Source of the DNA: Chamaecrista fasciculata
Taxonomy: Eukaryota > Streptophyta > Magnoliopsida > Fabales > Fabaceae
NCBI GenBank assembly: GCA_003254925.1
Contig: QANZ01055228.1
Location: 124,001 to 188,000 of the forward strand
Length of the DNA: 64,000 nt
Direction: 5' to 3'
Part shown: piece by piece, positions 1 through 11,540 of the stretch
Numbering within the stretch: position 1 is the first letter of the stretch
How the letters are laid out: every line of letters begins with the position of its first letter
Position numbers and translations under genes: made by a program
Notes under the pieces: model-generated
Seen by the model: the letters and a program-made list of their open reading frames with translations, nothing else
Databases searched by the model: none
Told to the model about the DNA's origin: nothing

Positions 1-65
1 GACTAAAATATAACATCTATATAATTCATGGACTAAAATATTAAATTACTCCGAGACAGAATTAC

Positions 66-277
66 CTCTGATGAAGGGAGGAAGTGGTGTGAAGTGGGAC
101 ATAAGCAAGAACAGCTGCGTTAGCAAAGTTGATAGAACAAATATTTTCAGGATGACGAGAAGAAAAATCTGTGAGAGTTTCTTGTGGAAGCTTAGGCTTC
201 TTAGAAGTTTTATGAGATGCAGGACTATTTAGCTCTTCTGGTGGGTGAGCAAAAGCCTTATGAAATATGGCCAACAT
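66..277 (-). CDS. DUF3700 / stem-specific TSJT1-like (aluminium-induced YGL-LRDR type) protein, first coding exon, partial
   Basis: The exon encodes about 70 residues beginning MLAIFHKAFAHPPEELNSP, the conserved N terminus of the plant DUF3700 family (TSJT1, Wali7, aluminium-induced proteins), which has a class II glutamine-amidotransferase-like fold and no settled reaction. I chose the ATG at 275-277 rather than the in-frame ATG 20 codons upstream because family members start here and the upstream residues translate a CT-rich 5' UTR. The exon ends at 66 with donor GTAATT just after the HQR codons, where family members continue LFCG. The rest of the gene lies beyond the left edge. Family members are often induced by sugar starvation, auxin or aluminium; nothing here shows its regulation. 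Family assignment is confident and function is not. Confidence 0.85.
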
Positions 278-1171
278 TTTTAATTTCTCTTTCTCTTTCT
301 TTCTCTCGATCACTACATATAATAGAGAGGAACTCACTATATTTGGCTGCGGTTTCTAATTTTGTTATGGGAATTGAAACAGAGCAAGTGGGAGGATTTT
401 GATGAAGTGGTTGTTCACGTATTTATATGGGAAAAAACTGAAATGCAATTTAATTATCTATATATGTATTTTAAAAGAAAATTATGAAAAGTAATGAGTT
501 GGGAGTAATTAAGGTGGCGGTATCATGTAATTGTGGGCGTGAGCGTGAATCCAGAGAGATGGATGGATAAGGTTCTCAGACTCCAATGTATTCTCCTTTA
601 TCTGTTTTCTGATAGTTGTCACTTTGTGACATTGTTTACTGGGTCTTATTCTTAAAATTAGAAAAAATAAATTATCTTCTTTATATATATATATATTAAA
701 TAAATCACAAATCTCATTTTAAAAAATGTAACTAGTTGATAAATAATCAATAAATTTAATAAAAAAATAAAATAAGGTAATAATATCTACATTTCAATTC
801 AAATTTAAACGATATCAAAACTAATTCTTATTTTCAGATTTTATGAATAATTAAATCTTTTACATGAACTTAAAATTTGTGAAATTTTAAAATAATTTTT
901 TTATTAATATAAATTTATTTTCTTTAATTTTATATCTATAACCACAAAAAAATTATAAATTTAAATGAAACATTAATTATTTTAAAATGTATGAGACATT
1001 TAAGACATTTAATTATAAATATAAATTTCTTTTCTTTAAAAGCTGACATTTTCAAAGACATAAATTTTAAAAATATTATATTTTTATTTATAAAAATAAA
1101 TATTTATTATCATATTTTTTACTTATCTCTAAATTTGTTAATTTTAGACTCAAATCTAAACTCACATATTA
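278..1171. other. Promoter side of the DUF3700 gene and AT-rich spacer
   Basis: The first 60 or so bases are a TCTTT-rich stretch that reads as the 5' UTR of the minus-strand gene. The remainder is very AT-rich with short TA runs (about 683-698). No further gene was recognised. Confidence 0.4.
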
Positions 1172-1180
1172 AAATCTTTA

Positions 1181-1657
1181 GGGTAAATTATACAAAAAGT
1201 CCATATGGTTTGACTCATTTACAGAAAGGGTCCATGTGGTTTAAAAAGTGAAAAATAAGAGCCTGTGGTCTGCGCCATTAACAAAAAGGGTCCCAGAAGG
1301 TATTTGTCATCCAAAATTGACTGAATTAGGATAATGTGCAACTCACGTGATCTATTTCCACATACCAATTTTTAATTTCTCCTCTATTGTGCAGAAGTTG
1401 AACCCTATCTCCACATCCTTGTGAAACCCTAATTCCCATTCTCGAACCCCAATCCTTAGATTTTAGGGATTGGGTATGTGGAAATGAGTCACGTGAGTTG
1501 CACATTGTCTTAATTCCATTAATTTTGGATGACAAATACCTCATGTGATCCTTTTTGTTAATAAAGTAAATCACATGTTCTTATTTATCACTTTTTAAAT
1601 CACAAAGACTCTTTTTGTAAATAAGTCAAACAATAAGAATCTTATGCGTAATTTACC
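1181..1657. mobile_element. MULE-type foldback MITE with 9-bp target duplication
   Basis: The two halves are inverted copies. The left end GGGTAAATTATAC pairs with right end GCGTAATTTACC, and blocks such as GACAAATACCT and the CACGTGA region recur in opposite orientation, with a turn near 1430-1450. It is flanked by a perfect 9-bp direct repeat AAATCTTTA (1172-1180 and 1658-1666), the length expected for Mutator-like elements. It has no coding capacity, so it would be non-autonomous. The GGGTAAATT end is shared with other elements in this window. Confidence 0.85.
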
Positions 1658-1666
1658 AAATCTTTA

Positions 1667-1974
1667 AGATATCTAATAAATATGAATGAATGCAAACAAT
1701 AATTCTGAAAATTACATTAAACTTTTTTTTGTAGGACTGCAGTAGTTAATAATAATATTATTTACAGTGAAAGAAAAAGTTTTGGCCCCACATTATTTTC
1801 ACATAGTTTGTCATTACCATGGGAGGAAGGAACTTCCCTAGTTTGGAGACCAACCTCAATCATGAAAGCAGTGGGTGGTTAAAGGATAAGTATAAGGAGC
1901 AGCACAACGATTTGGAAAAATTAATAAAAATCACTTTCAGTTATCATTGAAATTGACTTTTCAGCTTCGAGTGG
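1667..1974. other. Unassigned spacer
   Basis: AT-rich DNA with no supportable ORF, RNA or repeat signature. Confidence 0.4.
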
Positions 1975-2490
1975 ATTAATATCTTGTTTATCTTGGTCTC
2001 AAAACTTGTAGTTCAGTGGATTAATGTTGATGCTGCTATTCTGAGTCAATTTGTGGATTGAGTTGTGTTATTATGGACCATAGAAGTGAAGTGTTAGGTG
2101 CGGCCTCTAAAATTGTACATATTGTTGGATTTGCTAGAAGCTTTAACTGTGGAGTTTGGAGTGATGCAGACTCTTCAATTTGGCTATTATGGGGTTTTTG
2201 TGGAGACTGATTGCAGTAAGGTGGCTTCTCATCTCAATTATCTTCCACTTGACTTTTCTCCTTTCCTCATTGTCATTAAAAACATTTTATGGCTTTGTAG
2301 TCGTTTTTATTATGTTTCTTTCTCTTGGGTTAGTAGAATGTGTAACTCTGCTGCTCATAACTTAGCCAAGTTTGTAGTTTCCTCCCCAGAGTTTAATATC
2401 TGGATGGAATTTTCTGCCTCCTTGTATTGCTTCTGTCGTTGCGCCATAAATGCATTTGCTTTTTCGTAAAAAAAAAATTAAAAAAAAAAG
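1975..2490 (+). pseudogene. LINE RNase H domain remnant with poly(A) tail
   Basis: A 123-residue reading frame (2098-2469) reads like the C-terminal RNase H (RVT_3) domain of plant LINEs and related RNase H-like proteins. It contains EALTVEFGVMQTLQFGYYG, VETDC and the SAAHNLAKF block, which hold family acidic and His positions. Upstream sequence (about 2013-2097) resembles the first motif, W-INVDAA, but is broken by stops and frame changes. Directly after the stop the DNA becomes A-rich (2467-2490), as at the 3' end of a retroposed LINE. The element is therefore a 5'-truncated dead copy. Confidence 0.65.
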
Positions 2491-4703
2491 GCCCAACAAT
2501 AATGCAGGGAAAAAAACCGAACCTAAAAGGAAAAACGAAATTTGACAAAATATGTTTTTGACACGTTGAGCTAAACCCATCTTCTCCACAAGTCCATTAC
2601 CCATTCCACAAAAGGCCCAATCTACAAGCCCGTAATCTCATGTATAAGTTCTACGGCCTAAGATTTCTAAAGACCAAGCAAAAATTTGAAGAGGGGAAGA
2701 ACCAAAGGAATGAATACATGAAAAAGATTTCGTCCAAAAAAAAAAAAAGAATACATGAAAAAGCAAGGTGAACACGTATATATAATATATTGTTTCATTC
2801 TTCCTTTGTTTGATTAAATTAAATGATGAATGGGGCTGAATTTTTGTTTTACTTAATGAATCACGATGTTCTGATTATATACTTGATGAATGTGGCTATT
2901 TAGAGCGAAAGAGGATGTTAAATTATTAAGTTATGATTTACAATTTCTTGTTTGAGTTTTAATAACATTCTTGGAACATTTAAGACTCATCTTCTTGTGT
3001 ATAAGAGTTTATTTAGGTGACTTGCTCTTAAATGCGCGTTACTTGTTGTTTTAACATATTTTAAGTGCTATTTCATCTATATAAAATTTTTGTTTGTGGA
3101 TGTGATTGTTAAGATGTTCAATGATTGTTCGTCTAGTTTAAAGTTTTGGTTCGAGTATGTAAATGCTCAATCAAGTTGAGGTTATCAGATTTTTGTTTTC
3201 TTTTAATAAAATTCCAAGGAAAAATATTTTCATCTATGGATTTTTATGAAAATTATTGAAAAAAAAGTTAAAGAGAAAAATATCCCTTTGGTAATTCTAT
3301 TTTCTAAAGAAGTTTTTGAGTTCTTGATAATTTTTTTTGTCAGAAGTTCTTGATAATTCAAAAATGATAATAACTCTTCAAACTCAATTGATTTTGTTGA
3401 AGTTGCAATTGCACTTTTGAGCCCAAATCCTTTTGCAATACATCCAGCCCAAATATTAAAGTAGGCTTTTATATTTGAAAAAAAAAAGACTTGAATTTGC
3501 CTAAATCAAATTTCTCATAAATATGATTCTCAACAATATCAAAAAATTTATTTAAATGAGTTAAAACATTTTTAGGATTATTTTATGATATTATTATCAA
3601 TAATTTTGTATTTTTATATTTGGTTCAACTTCAATAATTCTGAAAATATTTAATCTTTTTTTTAATATACCATTGTTTTATGGAATTAAAAAACTCAAGT
3701 TTTATGGGATTAAATCAATCATAGAAATGTTATATTCTCAAAACTATTTCTTTAATCCACATATTAAATGTAAGATTAGTTTAATTTGAACTTCATATTT
3801 CATAATTTCGAGACAATTTTTTTTATTTACGTGCCAAATATCCTGTTAAAGTAACTCAAACCGAACTATGTTTATCCAAATAAATTTTTGCTGGTAAACT
3901 TTTAATTTTATATTATTTTTATATTATGAAAATATATCAAGTTAAAGATATTTTGTTAGCATTTTTTAACATATATGAAAACTTATCAAATTATACATAA
4001 TGATTATGCAAAATCATACAAATTTATATCATTATTAGTAATTTAACTAGAATCGGATATCACTTGTACTAGAAAAACCTTCCAACAATTTAGTAAACCA
4101 TGGTTAAAAATTGAAAGTAAAAGGCGCGTTAACATGGAAAGCGAGTTCCAATACATATCCATCTGTTATCTGTAGGACAGAATTTCCATTTTACGATAAC
4201 TTAAGGAAGGGTAACTTTGGTAATTGCAGAAAGTGAGGTGCGTCGGCAGGGGTAATGACAAATTTGTATTTAAGTGAAGAAAGGAAGGATTATTATTATT
4301 ATTATTATAATTTGGGAATTAATTGTTTTTCTTTTAGAGGCAAAATGTTAGAGAGAATTGATTTTGAAAGCGTAAATTGGGGTGATAGAAAAAAGGAAGA
4401 GAGAGGAAGAGTGTGACTCAGACTGAGTGGAATAAGTAATATTTTAGATATTTAAAAGTCAAACAAATTAATAAATGTTTCAAACATGATTTAGATCCCA
4501 AACTGCCCTCTTGTACGGCTTTCCATCACTCAACGCCCATGATTTTCGGACACTTCATTATTTTACTCCTCTCCTCTTTCTTTTATTATTTTAAATGACT
4601 TTCAAAGTTTGGTTTGCCTTCAACAAATTTCACTTCTGGAAAATTTGTTAAAATAAAAAAAAAATTGACATTCTTCTTTGCATTTAGAAATGGATTTTTT
4701 TTA
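2491..4703. other. AT-rich intergenic spacer with a (TTA)n microsatellite
   Basis: No coding region is recognisable. An ATT/TTA repeat sits at about 4290-4310 and short A runs occur at 2727-2748. Nothing else was identified. Confidence 0.4.
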
Positions 4704-5106
4704 AGCTAACGTGTAATTTTGGTCTCATAATTTTGACAGAAGTCTCAATTTAATTTCATAATTTTTTTTGTTGCAATTTTGGTTCATAACTTTCGAAAAT
4801 GTCACATCGTTGTTCTCAAGCTTATTTTCATCTATTTTATGCCGTTAAAGATGATTTGACATACTAAGTTGAATGATGACATGACAAATATAGGTGAAGT
4901 AGATTTAATGACAAATAATGGATGAAAATCAGTTTAAGACCAACGGTGAGACGTTTTCAAAAGTTTGAGACCAAAATTGCAACAAAAAAATTATGGGACC
5001 AAATTAAGCCTTTTTTCCAAAGTTATGAGACCAAAATTGCAACAAAAAGTTATGAGACCAAATTGAGAACTTTGCCAAAGTTATAGGACCAAAAGTGCAC
5101 TTTAAT
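4704..5106. repeat. Foldback repeat (GTGCACTTTTGGTCC family)
   Basis: The left arm (TGTAATTTTGGTCTCATAA) is the inverted, diverged copy of the right arm (TTATAGGACCAAAAGTGCAC). Internal units of the type 'tatgagaccaaaattgcaaca' repeat in both arms. The same family occurs at 9589-9995. Ends are approximate and no clear target duplication is visible. Confidence 0.6.
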
Positions 5107-5729
5107 TTTTTTTTTAATATGGGAGGCAGTAACATGTAAAACTACCTCACGAATGATACTTATCTAATTTATAACCAAATCCTCGAAATATTCTTGTAGT
5201 TTACTAAATTTACTAATGTAGTATATGACATTTTATTTCTCGCACCCTGTCACAAAACACTCATAAATATAAGACTAAAATAATGTTATATATTTATATG
5301 GTATTTGATTTTTATATATGAACGTACAAGTCAAAGATGGGAGTGGGAGTATGTAGGGGATTTCGTAAAAAAGTTACAAATTTGTCTCATCGTGTATCAT
5401 GAAGCATGAATCTTCTTGTGGTATTCCGATGCCTGTATAATCATCTTTCTATCTTCTAAATTGTACCTCTCAATCTTTCATTCTATAGTGTTCCTTCATT
5501 TTTGTGTATGTGTCCCTTTGAAGATTCAAGTGACGAGAGAAGATTTCAATAAAGTGAACGTAATGTGTCGATGACTTTGTTTGAACAACAAGCAAATTAA
5601 TTAGCTTCTCTTAATCGCACAAAAGTTGGAAAGCTTTTCCATAATTATATATACAAATTATACTATGGTCTTCTTAAATTTTGATTTTAGTATTAAACCT
5701 GTTTTCAACATTATATTAGCAAAGGAAAA
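5107..5729. other. Unassigned spacer
   Basis: AT-rich sequence in which no gene, RNA or repeat was identified. Confidence 0.4.
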
Positions 5730-5850
5730 TGTTGAAGTCCCACAACGTTTAGTTAAAGGGTTTATAACACTATATATATAATGAGGCAACTCTCTCCCTT
5801 TGAGAACTTTTTTTGGGAGGGTTAGGCCTTTCTACATGGTATCAGAGCCA
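5730..5850 (+). mobile_element. TRIM-like LTR (107 bp) followed by a primer-binding site
   Basis: The segment starts TGTTGAAGTCCCAC, a common start of short plant LTRs, and ends TCTACA at 5836. It is followed at once by TGGTATCAGAGCCA (5837-5850), the usual primer-binding site complementary to initiator-Met tRNA. An LTR of only about 107 bp points to a terminal-repeat retrotransposon in miniature. No second LTR or polypurine tract is seen downstream, so the 3' half is missing. Confidence 0.6.
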
Positions 5851-5859
5851 GGCTGCCCT

Positions 5860-5998
5860 GGGGAGAGTTAGGCCTTTCTATATAGAAAAGATGAATAAAA
5901 GTGTTAATCGCTTCTCCTTTGTGTTTTGGGGAGAGTTAAGCCTTTTTATACAGAAAAGATGAATAGAAGTGTTAATCGCTTCTCCTTTGTGTTTTAGG
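5860..5998. repeat. Two tandem copies of a 68-bp unit
   Basis: Two near-identical units begin with GGGGAGAGTTA and end with CTTCTCCTTTGTGTTTT, with a period of about 68 bp. They lie just inside the TRIM-like primer-binding site and may be its internal region. Confidence 0.75.
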
Positions 5999-6087
5999 AG
6001 ATACAGTCTTGTGAATATATCAATATATTACATTCTAATAGAATTCCGTCACAAAAAGAGTAATCTAGAACAATCTAAAGGTAAAGT

Positions 6088-6240
6088 ACTATTTGGTCTC
6101 TCATTTTTCACACTTTGAACTATTTGGTCCCTGTATTTTTGAAATAGACTATTTGGTCCCTCCTTTTTCACACTTTGATACTATTTGGTCCATGCATTTT
6201 TGAAATAGACTATTTGATCCCTCATTAATCACAAATATCA
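6088..6240. repeat. Tandem repeat, about 60-bp period, 2.5 copies
   Basis: Units begin at 6088, 6148 and 6209 with ACTATTTGGTC and contain TTTTTCACACTTTGA and TTTTTGAAATAG. The third copy breaks off after about 30 bp. Confidence 0.75.
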
Positions 6241-7460
6241 ACTTGTTAGTCCCTTTAGTCCCTTTACCTCAACAATCTATAATAACTGTACACGTGTACA
6301 AAGACAGAGGTACGTACACAAATTATATTTAGCTGAGAATTCTCTAAAGTCTAATCAATATTGTCTCTTAGCATTAGAAAAACTAAATTAAAAGAAACTA
6401 AATAAAAATGTTAAATAAATAATAAAAAAATTAATAATTTCAATTATTGAGAAATATATAATATATAATTTATAAAATAAAAAGGTTTTTGTGGCCACAT
6501 ACATTAAATTCATAAGGCAGTGTCTTTTTCACGTAATTATCATGTGATGACGGAAAAGGAGATAAATCGGTTTCGCTTTTGTTTCATCACACAGCAAAGC
6601 AAAGACCCAAGGAAGAAAAAGCAAAGCCTTGGAATTCGCTTCACATTAATTGCGCGTTGCCAATATTGGATGACATGATGGTCCATACGTTATAACCCAA
6701 CGATCAACGACCCAACATTTCACATTTACAATCCATCCATTCATTTATCATTAAATCAATAATTTAATCTCTTCAAGGTAATAATTTTTTTAATGTAAAA
6801 TTTGAAGAAAAGAAAAAATTTGTATAAATAAATATTTTAAATTGAAGTTATAACAATTTAGATTTAACTATAAATCTAATTTTATAGCATAAATAATAAA
6901 ATATATTTTTTTTGAAAAGAATATAAATTTAGGAAATAAATTTATTTCTTTAAAAGAAAATTTATTTTGAAAAGAATATAAATACAATTTTTATTAGGAA
7001 ATCAATTTAGATTTCACTATAAATTTAATTTTATAACATAAATAATAAAATATTTTTTTTATTGAAGTTATAACATAATTGTAGTTACATCTTTTAAATA
7101 TTAAATTTAATAAATTTATATTACAAAGACTTAATTAAGACATTTATCAAGTTTAAGGTCAAATGATTTATTACTATTTATTTATAGCACTAAAATCAAT
7201 GTAACAGATGAACAAAATCTAACATACTTAATAAATAATTAAATTTTTTAAGCATATGTCTTGAGTTTGAACTTAGTTAAAAAGTCTTTATTGACGGAGA
7301 TAAATTTTACGTCTCACTGAGAAACACCGCATTATTTTTAAAAAATAAAATCAATGGCCAAATAACTTGGTTTTCTTTATATAAAATAAATAATAATACA
7401 CAAAAATCAATGGCCAAATATTTGAAAGAAGAATAAATAAAAATATATATATATATATAT
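6241..7460. other. AT-rich spacer
   Basis: AT-rich sequence with a short near-duplicate (AATCAATGGCCAAATA at about 7350 and 7405) and an (AT)n run at 7443-7460. No gene was identified. Confidence 0.4.
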
Positions 7461-8275
7461 TTGAAAGAAGCCAAACAAAACACTTACGGTGATAGTGACC
7501 GGCTAAGCAGGTCATCCGGTAAACTCTGGAGGTTTTGGTTTGCAACTATACATACAGAAGCTTATAATGAGGTCGCACACAGTATACCACAATCTCACTC
7601 CTTCACTCCCACTCACTCTTCCCTTGTTTCTTCGCTTCCTCGGAATTCGTGCTCTTTTTTGTCACAGAGTGAGCAATGGCAATAGCCGGATAGATAGCTT
7701 TTGGATTATATTTTCTCTTGAGCATCTCGAAACGACCTCACAAACCGCGTTTCATCATTTAATTTCACGGTATCGTCCTCTTCGTCTTCTTCCAGTTATT
7801 CTTATTGGTACCTGCTCTGACATATATGTATGGTAGATAATAATCATGAGGAATTTCTTCTTTCTTTGTGTTGCTATCTTCTTGTCTTGAGGGTAGTGAA
7901 AGCTGATATTACTGTCCCTCTCTTCTTCTTCTTCTTCTGCAGCTAATGGATCTGATATGTTATTATTCCTTGTGCTTCGTACGACAACTCTGTCTCTAGG
8001 TGACAAAATCCAAGAAATGCTATTCACTATTCAGTGTACATACATACTTATTGTTCTGCTCGGTTTAATTAGTTTCTGATAGCGATGGAGGAAAATTCTC
8101 AATCCTTGTAATTTTTTTGTCTGTGCTTGAGGAAATTTTCAATACTAGTTGTTTGATGGAGTGATTTTTTGTAATTTGCAGAGTATCCATTCAGTTCCGC
8201 GCTGAATAACATATATAACAAGGGATTTTGCAGCAAAACCCTATTATTCTCGAGGTTTTAAGGAGAAAAAATCGT
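7461..8275 (+). other. Probable promoter/5' UTR of the methyltransferase gene, with a possible UTR intron
   Basis: Pyrimidine-rich, CTC-rich sequence (7590-7800) typical of a plant 5' UTR precedes the coding exon. A possible leader intron runs from about 7768 (GGTATCG after TTTCAC) to TTTGCAG at about 8181. Transcript data would be needed to confirm it. The short ORFs here are not believable proteins. Confidence 0.4.
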
Positions 8276-9160
8276 ATGGGAAAATCAACGAGCAGAGATT
8301 GGACGCAGATCTACGCGATCTACGGAATGGATCAATGGCAGACCCTAATCTTCCTCTTATGCCAAGCCCTCCTCTTCTCCGTCTTGTCCGTACTCTACCT
8401 CCTCTACTTCAACCCAATCTGCTCCTTCTTCGAGCGTCTACTCTCAATCGCCGCCGTTCCCAGCGGCTCCGCCAGATTCGCCGCCGGATTCACCGGCTCC
8501 GTCACCGCGCTCTCCGCCGTCTGCCTCTTCTTCGCCGCCGCCAACTTCTTCTACTCCTCCGTCCCGCTCCACTACGACATGGCCCAGCGGATCGTCTCCG
8601 CCGTGAGCGACTGGTCGTCGGTGAAGCTCGCCCTCGACCTCGGCTGCTGCGGCCGCGGCATCCTCCTCAACGCCGTCGCAACACAACTCAAAAAAGAAGG
8701 GAGTTCGGGTCGGGTCGTCGGGTTGGACCGGACGACCCGGACCACTTTGTCGACGCTTCGGAACGCGAAGATGGAGGGAGTGGGAGAGTACGTGACTTGC
8801 AGGGAAGGAGACGCGAGGAGGCTCCCGTTTCCCGATGACTACTTCGACGTCGTCGTTTCGGGGGTTTTTGTTCACACCGTCGGGAAGGAGTACGGCCACC
8901 GTACGGCGGAGGCGGCGGCGGAGAGAATGAGGGCTGTGGGGGAAGTGGTGAGGGTGATGAAACCAGGAGGGATCGGAGTAGTGTGGGATCTACTTCACGT
9001 GCCGGAGTATGTACGGCGGCTACAGGAGCTGAAGATGGAGGAGATTAGGGTGTCGGAGCGCGTGACGGCGTTCATGGTCAGCAGCCACATCGTCTCCTTC
9101 CGGAAGCCACGTCAGCAGGTGGGTGGGCCCCCGGAAGTCCGACTGGACTGGAGATTGTGA
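8276..9160 (+). CDS. Membrane-anchored SAM-dependent methyltransferase (class I), AT5G54400-like
   Basis: An intronless 294-residue protein. I start at the ATG at 8276 (MGKSTSRDWTQIYAIYGMDQ), which matches the conserved plant N terminus; the longer frame would need a TTG start. Two hydrophobic segments (about residues 23-45 and 72-93) suggest an N-terminal membrane anchor. A Rossmann methyltransferase domain follows: motif I DLGCCGRG (121-128, with an extra Cys instead of the usual GCGxG), the acidic ribose-binding D in VGLDR (about 151), EGDARRLPF (177-185), FDVVVSG (190-196) and VMKPGG (227-232). Substrate is unknown. The coding exon is strikingly GC-rich compared with its surroundings, which opens long shadow frames on both strands. 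Four neighbours in Arabidopsis appear to include this gene together with THE1 and AHL. Family is confident; no specific reaction is claimed. Confidence 0.9.
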   Translation: MGKSTSRDWTQIYAIYGMDQWQTLIFLLCQALLFSVLSVLYLLYFNPICSFFERLLSIAAVPSGSARFAAGFTGSVTALSAVCLFFAAANFFYSSVPLHYDMAQRIVSAVSDWSSVKLALDLGCCGRGILLNAVATQLKKEGSSGRVVGLDRTTRTTLSTLRNAKMEGVGEYVTCREGDARRLPFPDDYFDVVVSGVFVHTVGKEYGHRTAEAAAERMRAVGEVVRVMKPGGIGVVWDLLHVPEYVRRLQELKMEEIRVSERVTAFMVSSHIVSFRKPRQQVGGPPEVRLDWRL

Positions 9161-9371
9161 TGACTTGGCATGGGAGAGAAGGCGAAGGAGAAAGAAAGAA
9201 AGAAAGCACAAGAAAACAATAGTATTAAGATATATATTTTTCTTTTTTTTTTTAAAGGAAAAAAAATCCACTATTTTTGGAGTGGTTGGGGAGGCGAAGT
9301 CGAACCAGAGTTTCTGTTGCTGAAAAAGAATTACAAGGTATTTTTAATTTTTTATAGTCATTTTGGAGGGC

Positions 9372-9416
<45 letters not shown>

Positions 9417-9588
9417 GAAAAGAAAAGGTAGTCATAGTGATATTTATAAACTTGAAGAAGCTAGTAGTGATAGTATACTTACTGATGCCTGATCTTTGTA
9501 CAGAGCTGAAATTATATGTCCTAGCAGGAAGATTGACCATAAATGAAATATGTTTGGTGTTTTTTTCTTTCCTCATAGTTTGTACGCC
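9161..9588. other. 3' flank of the methyltransferase gene with an (AT)n microsatellite
   Basis: The 3' UTR is purine-rich (GAAAGAAAG). A pure (AT)n tract of about 38 bp lies at 9375-9412. No other feature was recognised. Confidence 0.5.
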
Positions 9589-9995
9589 AACGTGCTGGTT
9601 TGGTCTCATAATTTTTGTTAAGGTCTTAATTTGGTTCCATAATTTTTTTAGTTGTACTTTTGGTCCCATATTTTTTGCTTAAGTTGTAGATTTGGTCTCA
9701 TATTTTTGATTCATGTTGCAGAATTAGTCCTATATCTTTTAGTCAGATTGCAGAATTAGTCTCATATTTTTGAGTTAGGTGTAGAATTGGTCTGATATCT
9801 TTGGATTAAATGAGATTGGCGATGAAACTATGAGACTAATTCTGCAACATAACCAAAAGATATGGGATCAAAAGTGATACGGGATCAAATCTGTAACTTT
9901 TTACAAAGATATGGGACAAAAAATGCAACAAAAAAAAGTTATGGACCAAAATGAAACGTTAGCAAAAGTTATGGGACCAAAAGTGCACTTTGACC
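9589..9995. repeat. Foldback repeat (GTGCACTTTTGGTCC family), second copy
   Basis: The left arm carries TTGGTCTCATAATTTTTGTT units and the right arm the inverted TTATGGGACCAAAAGTGCAC. The centre turns near 9810. It is the same family as 4704-5106, with more internal unit copies. No target duplication was identified. Confidence 0.6.
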
Positions 9996-10139
9996 TAGTT
10001 TGTATTATGGTAATGAGCAATATTCTTCTGTTTAAGTGTGTGAATGTTGAGTTTTACTGGAAAATGTATTTGGTCCTCCTCCTCGGTGAAAATGTGAATT
10101 TGGGCATCGTATTGACAGAAAAACTTATGATTTTTTTTT

Positions 10140-11404
10140 GGCAAAACACCCTTTCATGCCCCTAACGTTTGCAGTGATTTTCAGTTATGCCCTTAACGTT
10201 TCATTTTGTTCAGTCATGCCCTCAATGTGCAACCAACGTTTCAATTATGCCCTCAATTTTGACTCAATGCACATGTGGCAATTTTTTTTGCTTATGTGTC
10301 ATTTTTTTTGTCTGACTTGATTACGTGGCATCATGACTAGGCATTCTTATTTTTTTTTCCACCTTGGCATGATGACTGGATTTACATTTTTGAACAAAAA
10401 AATTGAGTAAACTAGCAAATCAGTCCCTGGATTTACATTTTTCATCATCTTCATTCATTTTAGTCTCAAATTCTCAAAATAAAATTGTAAAGTGTCCCAA
10501 AACACTTCAAAACATTTCAATTTAGTCCTTAAAAGTATTAAAAACCCTAAAACCTAAACTCTAAACCTTAAAACTATAAATCATAAACCCTAAACTCTAA
10601 AATTCTAAACCCTAAAACCCTAAACCCTAAAAAATCTAATTTGAGCAATTAGGTCCCTCACCCATTCTTATCCCATTATTCTCCATTCCCCCTCTTTTCA
10701 TCATCTTCATTCATTTTAGTCCCAAATTCTCAAAATAAAATTGTAAAGTGTCCCAAAACTCTTCCAAACATTCCAATTTAGTCCTTAAAAATATTAAAAA
10801 TCTTAAAATCCCTATTTTGAGAATTTGGGACTAAAATGAATGAAGATGATGAAAAGAGGGCGAATTGAGAATAATGGGATAAGAATAGGTGAGGGACCTA
10901 ATTGCTCAAATTAGATTTTTTAGGGTTTTAGGGTTTAGAATTTTAGAGTTTCGGGTTTATGGTTTATAGTTTTAAGGTTTAGAGTTTAGGTTTTAGGGTT
11001 TTTAATACTTTTAAGGACTAAATTAAAATGTTTGGAAGTGTTTTGGGACACTTTACAATTTTATTTTGAGAATTTGGGACTAAAATGAATGAAGATGATG
11101 AAAAATGTAAATCCAGGGACTGATTTGCTAGTTTACTCAATTTTTATGTTCAAAAATGTAAATCCAGTCATCATGCCAAGGTGGAAAAAAAAAAAGAATG
11201 CCCAGTCATGATGCCACGTAATCAAGTCAGACAAAAAAAAATGACACATAAGCAAAAAAAAATTTCCACATGTGCATTGAGTCAAAATTGAGGGCATAAT
11301 TGAAACGTTGGTTGCACATTGAGGGCATGCCTGAACAAAATGAAACGTTAGGGGCATATCTGAAAATCACTGCAAACGTTAGGGGCATGAAAAGGTGTTT
11401 TGCC
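10140..11404. mobile_element. Long foldback MULE-like element with arms of about 600 bp
   Basis: The left arm starts GGCAAAACACC and the right arm ends GGTGTTTTGCC. The two arms match in inverted orientation over almost their whole length, with the turn near 10800. Each arm holds, from outside in: a CATGCCCCTAACGTTT block, a long outer block, a module reading CAAAATAAAATTGTAAAGTG, a stretch of degenerate telomere-like AAACCCTAAA repeats, then a second copy of the module. The element has no coding sequence. T-rich flanks hide any target duplication. MULE assignment rests on the long terminal inverted repeats and on resemblance to the 31998-33620 element. Confidence 0.7.
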
Positions 11405-11540
11405 TTTCTAAATTTTGTTCTTCAGTAGTTGTAGAACCAAAAATATTAGTCATATATATACTGAATGATGGACCAATATGTATATTTTATTTATATGAAT
11501 TATACATTTTTTCTCAATAGTGTATAGTACAAAAAAAATA

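Noticed and set aside
8299-8899. 179-aa plus-strand and 151-aa minus-strand frames inside the methyltransferase gene
   Set aside because: They are shadows caused by high GC; they are Arg/Pro- or Glu/Gly-rich and lack family features, while the main frame carries all methyltransferase motifs.
10540-10640. Interstitial telomere (chromosome fusion point)
   Set aside because: Units are imperfect and present as an inverted pair inside a transposon, and recur in related elements.
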